The notes beneath the pieces were generated by a model that saw only the letters and a program-made list of their open reading frames with translations, did not search any database and was not told where the DNA came from. From positions 18,771 to 82,770 of the forward strand of contig NZ_VHQI01000004.1 of assembly GCF_006517625.1 (NCBI RefSeq): 64,000 nt of DNA, written 5' to 3'. Shown one piece after another: positions 60,256 through 64,000 of the stretch. The stretch comes from Mixta tenebrionis (lineage in GTDB: Bacteria > Pseudomonadota > Gammaproteobacteria > Enterobacterales > Enterobacteriaceae). The position numbers were made by a program, and so were the translations under genes. Every line of letters starts with the position of its first letter. The first letter of the stretch is position 1.

Positions 60256-62580
60256 ATGAAACATCAGAATCGTACAATCGGTATTGCTCCTTATGGTGGA
60301 TCGGCCGGCGGCTGGGGCGCGCTGAAAGCGGTTGCTGATGCGTTACGCGGTCAAATGGCGGTAAAGCAGGATGTTATCGCCTTGTTTAAAGTCAACCAGC
60401 CGCAGGGGTTCGACTGCCCCGGCTGCGCCTGGCCCGATCCGCGCCATGCCTCTTCATTTGAATTTTGCGAAAACGGCGCCAAGGCGGTTTCCTGGGAGGC
60501 GACCAGCAAGCGCACCACGCCGGAGTTTTTCGCCGCTCATCCCGTCAGTGAACTGTGGCAGCGCAACGCTTTTGAACTGGAAGGCGAAGGCCGCCTGACG
60601 CATCCGATGAAATACGACGCCGCCAGCGATACATGGCAACCCATCGCCTGGGAAACCGCCCTGCGCGAAATCGGCGAAAAGCTGCAAAGCTATGACGATC
60701 CCGACAGCGTGGAATTTTATACCTCCGGGCGCGCCTCTAACGAAGCGGCATTTCTCTACCAGCTGTTTGCCCGTGAATATGGCACCAACAACTTTCCTGA
60801 CTGTTCGAATATGTGTCATGAGCCGACCAGCGTCGGCCTGCCGCAGTCGATTGGGGTCGGCAAAGGGACGGTTACGCTGGACGATTTCGACCAGTGCGAT
60901 CTGGTAATGTGTATCGGCCATAATCCCGGCACCAACCATCCGCGTATGCTGGGCACGCTGCGCGAGGTCGCTAAGCGCGGCGCCACTATTGTGGCGATCA
61001 ATCCGCTGCGCGAGCGTGGCCTGGAACGTTTTACCTCGCCGCAAAGCCCGATTGAGATGCTGTCGCTCAGCTCCACGTCGCTGGCTTCCACCTACTACAA
61101 AGTCCGCGTCGGCGGCGATGCCGCGATGCTTAAAGGCGTAATGAAGGCGCTGCTGGCGATGCACGAACGGGCGTTGAAGGCGGGAGAGCCGGGCGTAATC
61201 GATGAGCAGTTTATCAGCGAACATACGCAAGGATTTGCAGCGCTGAAGCAGGACCTTGATAACGCTGACTGGCAGCATTTGTTGAAAGTGTCCGGTATGG
61301 ACTATAAAGAGATCCTTAATATCGCCCGTCTGTATGCCACGGCAAAAAAAACCATTATCTGTTACGGCATGGGTATTACCCAGCATCAGTACGGTACGCA
61401 AAACGTTCAGCAAATTGCTAACCTGCTGCTGCTGCGCGGCAATATCGGCAAGCCCGGCGCCGGCATCTGCCCGTTGCGCGGCCACTCAAACGTACAGGGC
61501 GATCGTACCGTAGGCATTACGGAAATACCGTCGCAGGAGCTGCTCGACGGTATTGAAAAGGTGTTTGGCTTCAGGCCGCCGCAAAGAGATGGACATGGCG
61601 CAGTGGCCGCAATTCAGGCGATGCGCGACGGCAAAGCCAAAGCGCTGCTCTGCCTCGGCGGCAATCTGGCTGAAGCGATGTCCGATCCGCAGGTCACCTT
61701 TGCGGCGATGCGCAAGCTTGATCTGGTAGTGCATATGGCGACCAAACTAAACCGCTCACATCTGCTGTTGGGCAAACATAACTATCTTCTGCCGGTACTG
61801 GGCCGTACCGAACAGGATATTCAGGCTTCCGGCGAACAAAGTATTACCGTAGAGGATTCAATGTCGATGGTTCATGCTTCACGCGGCATGTTAACCCCCG
61901 CATCACCGCATCTGAAATCGGAGCCGGCCATCGTGGCGGGGCTGGCGAAGGCAACGCTGCCCAACAGCAAAGTGAACTGGGATCGGATGATCGGCGACTA
62001 CAGTTTTATTCGTGAGGCGATCGAGGCTGTTTTCCCGGCGTTTCAGGACTATAACCGCCGCGTGCAGCAGCCGGGCGGTTTCCGCCTGCGCAATGCCGCT
62101 TCCGAGCGGGAGTGGCTTACCCCGTCGGGGCGGGCGCAGTTTATGGTAATGGAAGGCGTAAACGAAGATCCACGCTCGCTGAAGTGTCACGATCTGGTTT
62201 TGACCACGCTACGCAGTCACGATCAGTACAATACCACGCTGTATGGCCTCAACGATCGCTACCGCGGCGTGACCGGGCGACGCGACGTACTGTTTATCAA
62301 CGCCGATGAAGCGGAACGTCGTCAGCTGCGCGTGGGCGATAAGGTTAATATCATTGCGCTCGATGCCGGAGGCCAGCGTACCGCGCGCCGTATGGATAAC
62401 CTGACGATTGTGGTGCTGGATATGGCGCCCGGCTCGGTAGCCGCCTACTATCCTGAGGCCAACGTGATGGTGCCGCTGGACAGCCACGATACGCAAAGCG
62501 GCATCCCGGCGTATAAAAGCATTCCTGTTGAGATGGAGCTCTGCCTGCAGCCGGCGCCAACCTCCGGCGCGCTGCGCTAG
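60256..62580 (+). CDS. YdeP-like molybdopterin oxidoreductase (FdhF/FdhD-type alpha subunit)
   Basis: 774 aa, single-subunit Mo-bis-MGD protein of the YdeP group. An N-terminal Cys cluster region (DCPGC at 53-57, Cys71) may hold an iron-sulfur centre. The Mo ligand position is Cys187 in [11 protein letters not shown], which aligns with the Sec of E. coli FdhF (DCCARVU-HGP). Cofactor runs include [12 protein letters not shown] and [19 protein letters not shown]. coli YdeP is linked to acid resistance; its reaction is unknown. It uses Cys, so it does not need the Sec machinery nearby. No signal peptide. Stands alone. Confidence 0.88.
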   Translation: MKHQNRTIGIAPYGGSAGGWGALKAVADALRGQMAVKQDVIALFKVNQPQGFDCPGCAWPDPRHASSFEFCENGAKAVSWEATSKRTTPEFFAAHPVSELWQRNAFELEGEGRLTHPMKYDAASDTWQPIAWETALREIGEKLQSYDDPDSVEFYTSGRASNEAAFLYQLFAREYGTNNFPDCSNMCHEPTSVGLPQSIGVGKGTVTLDDFDQCDLVMCIGHNPGTNHPRMLGTLREVAKRGATIVAINPLRERGLERFTSPQSPIEMLSLSSTSLASTYYKVRVGGDAAMLKGVMKALLAMHERALKAGEPGVIDEQFISEHTQGFAALKQDLDNADWQHLLKVSGMDYKEILNIARLYATAKKTIICYGMGITQHQYGTQNVQQIANLLLLRGNIGKPGAGICPLRGHSNVQGDRTVGITEIPSQELLDGIEKVFGFRPPQRDGHGAVAAIQAMRDGKAKALLCLGGNLAEAMSDPQVTFAAMRKLDLVVHMATKLNRSHLLLGKHNYLLPVLGRTEQDIQASGEQSITVEDSMSMVHASRGMLTPASPHLKSEPAIVAGLAKATLPNSKVNWDRMIGDYSFIREAIEAVFPAFQDYNRRVQQPGGFRLRNAASEREWLTPSGRAQFMVMEGVNEDPRSLKCHDLVLTTLRSHDQYNTTLYGLNDRYRGVTGRRDVLFINADEAERRQLRVGDKVNIIALDAGGQRTARRMDNLTIVVLDMAPGSVAAYYPEANVMVPLDSHDTQSGIPAYKSIPVEMELCLQPAPTSGALR

Positions 62581-62954
62581 CGCAACAAAGGCTCTCCCGA
62601 TAAGCGAAAGCAGGCCGCGCCCACTGGATAAAAACAGGGCGACAACGCGCCGGTAGCCTTAGCGCCGCCCGAACCGACACGCCATACGCGCAGCCGCCCC
62701 GACGGAAAATCTCCGTCGCAGGGATTCTGTTATTTTTGCTCTACTCAAATATGGTTTACCATAGACCGCGTTCTTGCGTGACCGCTCGTCCTGCCGCGAT
62801 GTTGCCAGTTTCAGCAGGCAGAGGAGCGTTCAAATCTGCCGCTACGACGGGCAAAGGCTGAGGTGCAGGTAGACAAACAGCATCAGCAAAAGCACAAACT
62901 TAATAACATCTGTGAAAATAAAGCGTTATGCAGACACTAAAAGGCAGCTAAACC
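62581..62954. other. Intergenic region upstream of sbcB
   Basis: 374 bp with no credible gene. TATGGTTTACCATA near 62751 is a short perfect dyad. It holds the sbcB promoter. Confidence 0.4.
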
Positions 62955-64000
62955 GTGGCCGACAAGCAAAAGCAACCAACCTTCCTGTTCCATGATTATG
63001 AAACCTTCGGCAAGAGTCCGGCGCTCGATCGCCCGGCGCAGTTTGCCGGTATTCGTACCGATATGGATTTTAATATCATCGGCGAACCGGAGGTGTTTTA
63101 CTGCCAGCCTGCGGATGATTACCTGCCTCAACCGGAAGCGGTAATGATTACCGGCATTACGCCGCAGCAGGCGCGGGCGCGCGGCGTTAACGAAGCGGAA
63201 TTCGCTCGCCGCATTCATGCCCTGTTTACCGTCGAGAACACCTGCGTGGTGGGATATAACAACGTGCGTTTCGATGATGAGGTAACGCGCAATATCTTTT
63301 ACCGCAACTTCTTCGATCCTTACGCCTGGAGCTGGCAAAACGGCAACTCACGCTGGGATCTGCTGGATGTGATGCGCGCCTGCTATGCCTTACGCCCTGA
63401 CGGCATCCACTGGCCGGAAAACGAGGACGGGCTGCCCAGCTTCAAGCTGGAGCATCTGACAAAAGCGAACGGCGTTGAGCACAGTCACGCGCACGATGCG
63501 ATGTCAGACGTCTACGCCACTATCGCCATGGCGAAGCTGGTGAAAACTAAACAGCCGAAGCTGTTTGAATTCCTGTTCCGCCACCGCAGCAAGCAGAAGA
63601 TCAATACGCTGATCGATATTCCACAAATGAAGCCGCTGGTGCATATCTCCGGCATGTTTGGCGCGCTGCGCGGCAATACCAGCTGGATCGCCCCGCTCGC
63701 CTGGCATCCGGAAAACCGCAACGCGCTGATTGTCTGCGACCTGGCCGGAGATATGGCGCCGCTGCTGGAGCTGGATGCCGACGCGCTGCGCGCAAGGCTC
63801 TATACGCCGCGCCAGCAGCTGGGCGAGGCGTCAGCGGTGCCGATCAAACTGGTGCACAGCAATAAGTGCCCGGTACTGGCGCCCGCCAGTACGCTGCGCC
63901 CGGAAGATGCAGAGCGTTTGGGAATCGATCGGCAGCGCTGTCTGGATAACCTTAAGCTGCTGCGTCAGCATCCGGAAGTTCGCGAAAAGGTGGTGGCGCT
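62955..64000 (+). CDS. sbcB: Exodeoxyribonuclease I (partial, cut by window end)
   Basis: A 3'-to-5' single-strand DNA exonuclease acting in recombination and mismatch repair. About 348 residues are visible of about 475. The DEDDh exonuclease site is present: FHDYETFG (Asp and Glu of motif I), GYNNVRFDDE and EHSHAHDAMSDVYAT. The middle part (GMFGALRGNTSWIAPLAWHPENRNAL) matches E. coli closely. The start is a GTG at 62955, the first possible start after an in-frame TAA; AGG lies about 10 nt upstream. Confidence 0.95.
   Translation, partial: MADKQKQPTFLFHDYETFGKSPALDRPAQFAGIRTDMDFNIIGEPEVFYCQPADDYLPQPEAVMITGITPQQARARGVNEAEFARRIHALFTVENTCVVGYNNVRFDDEVTRNIFYRNFFDPYAWSWQNGNSRWDLLDVMRACYALRPDGIHWPENEDGLPSFKLEHLTKANGVEHSHAHDAMSDVYATIAMAKLVKTKQPKLFEFLFRHRSKQKINTLIDIPQMKPLVHISGMFGALRGNTSWIAPLAWHPENRNALIVCDLAGDMAPLLELDADALRARLYTPRQQLGEASAVPIKLVHSNKCPVLAPASTLRPEDAERLGIDRQRCLDNLKLLRQHPEVREKVVA

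Noticed and set aside
60256..62580. Second selenoprotein (formate dehydrogenase-like)
   Set aside because: The residue aligned with the FdhF selenocysteine is Cys187 and the frame has no internal UGA.

Overview
The window looks like chromosome of a member of the Enterobacterales, most likely an Erwiniaceae-type genome (Mixta/Pantoea/Erwinia-like; the genus is an inference from gene content, not proven). Backbone genes match Escherichia coli orthologues closely and in a familiar neighbourhood: amn, nac-cbl and repeated tRNA-Asn genes in the middle, and tmaR(yeeX)-yeeA-dacD-sbcB at the right end (sbmC, which lies between yeeA and dacD in E. coli, is missing). Two complete tRNA-Asn genes are present (36169 and 51432). 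The window opens on a terminator resembling a tRNA-Asn terminator, followed by an 11-codon integrase stub, so a third tRNA-Asn probably sits just outside the left edge. The sequence reads as a conserved backbone with accessory cassettes placed beside tRNA-Asn copies.

Layout. 1-8905: integrase stub, then a sulfoglycolysis-type cluster (yihW and yihV leftward; yihU, yihT, a zinc alcohol dehydrogenase, two MFS transporters and an aldose-1-epimerase rightward). 9042-13497: L-lactate oxidation operon lldP-lutABC. 13952-15796: RTX lipase of the Serratia LipA type. 16337-19566: ABM monooxygenase, a small unknown protein, amn, mdtJI. 20027-23406: a strong hairpin, four identical 116-bp tandem repeats, and an autotransporter. 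23562-24646: a relic of the phosphonate (phn) locus. 24887-32890: a GGDEF-EAL protein, a NYN protein broken by a stop codon, an SDR, a ThDP enzyme and a GNAT, followed by cbl and nac with a sigma-54 promoter. 34676-38408: CitMHS transporter, tRNA-Asn, aldo/keto reductase and LysR. 38488-45437: selB, tRNA-Sec, grdD, grdC, the selenoprotein gene grdA with an in-frame UGA, a thioredoxin and a frameshifted thioredoxin reductase. 46283-51249: membrane protein, DUF488, PhyH-like, TetR, and a trypsin-nuclease fusion. 51432-56309: tRNA-Asn and a three-gene chaperone-usher fimbrial operon. 56404-64000: tmaR, yeeA, dacD, a lipoprotein, a YdeP-like molybdoenzyme and the start of sbcB.

The two most unusual parts are metabolic cassettes. 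The first has the kinase, aldolase and reductase of the sulfo-EMP pathway with their sulfonate-binding residues intact. It lacks the sulfoquinovosidase, isomerase and GPH transporters of E. coli, and a sorbitol-dehydrogenase-like enzyme and unrelated transporters stand in their place. The second is a clostridial-style glycine-reductase core (GrdA with selenocysteine, GrdC, GrdD, Trx, TrxR) packed with its own selB and tRNA-Sec. No substrate-binding subunit (GrdB/E, F/G or H/I), selA or selD is visible here, and the reductase gene carries an apparent frameshift.
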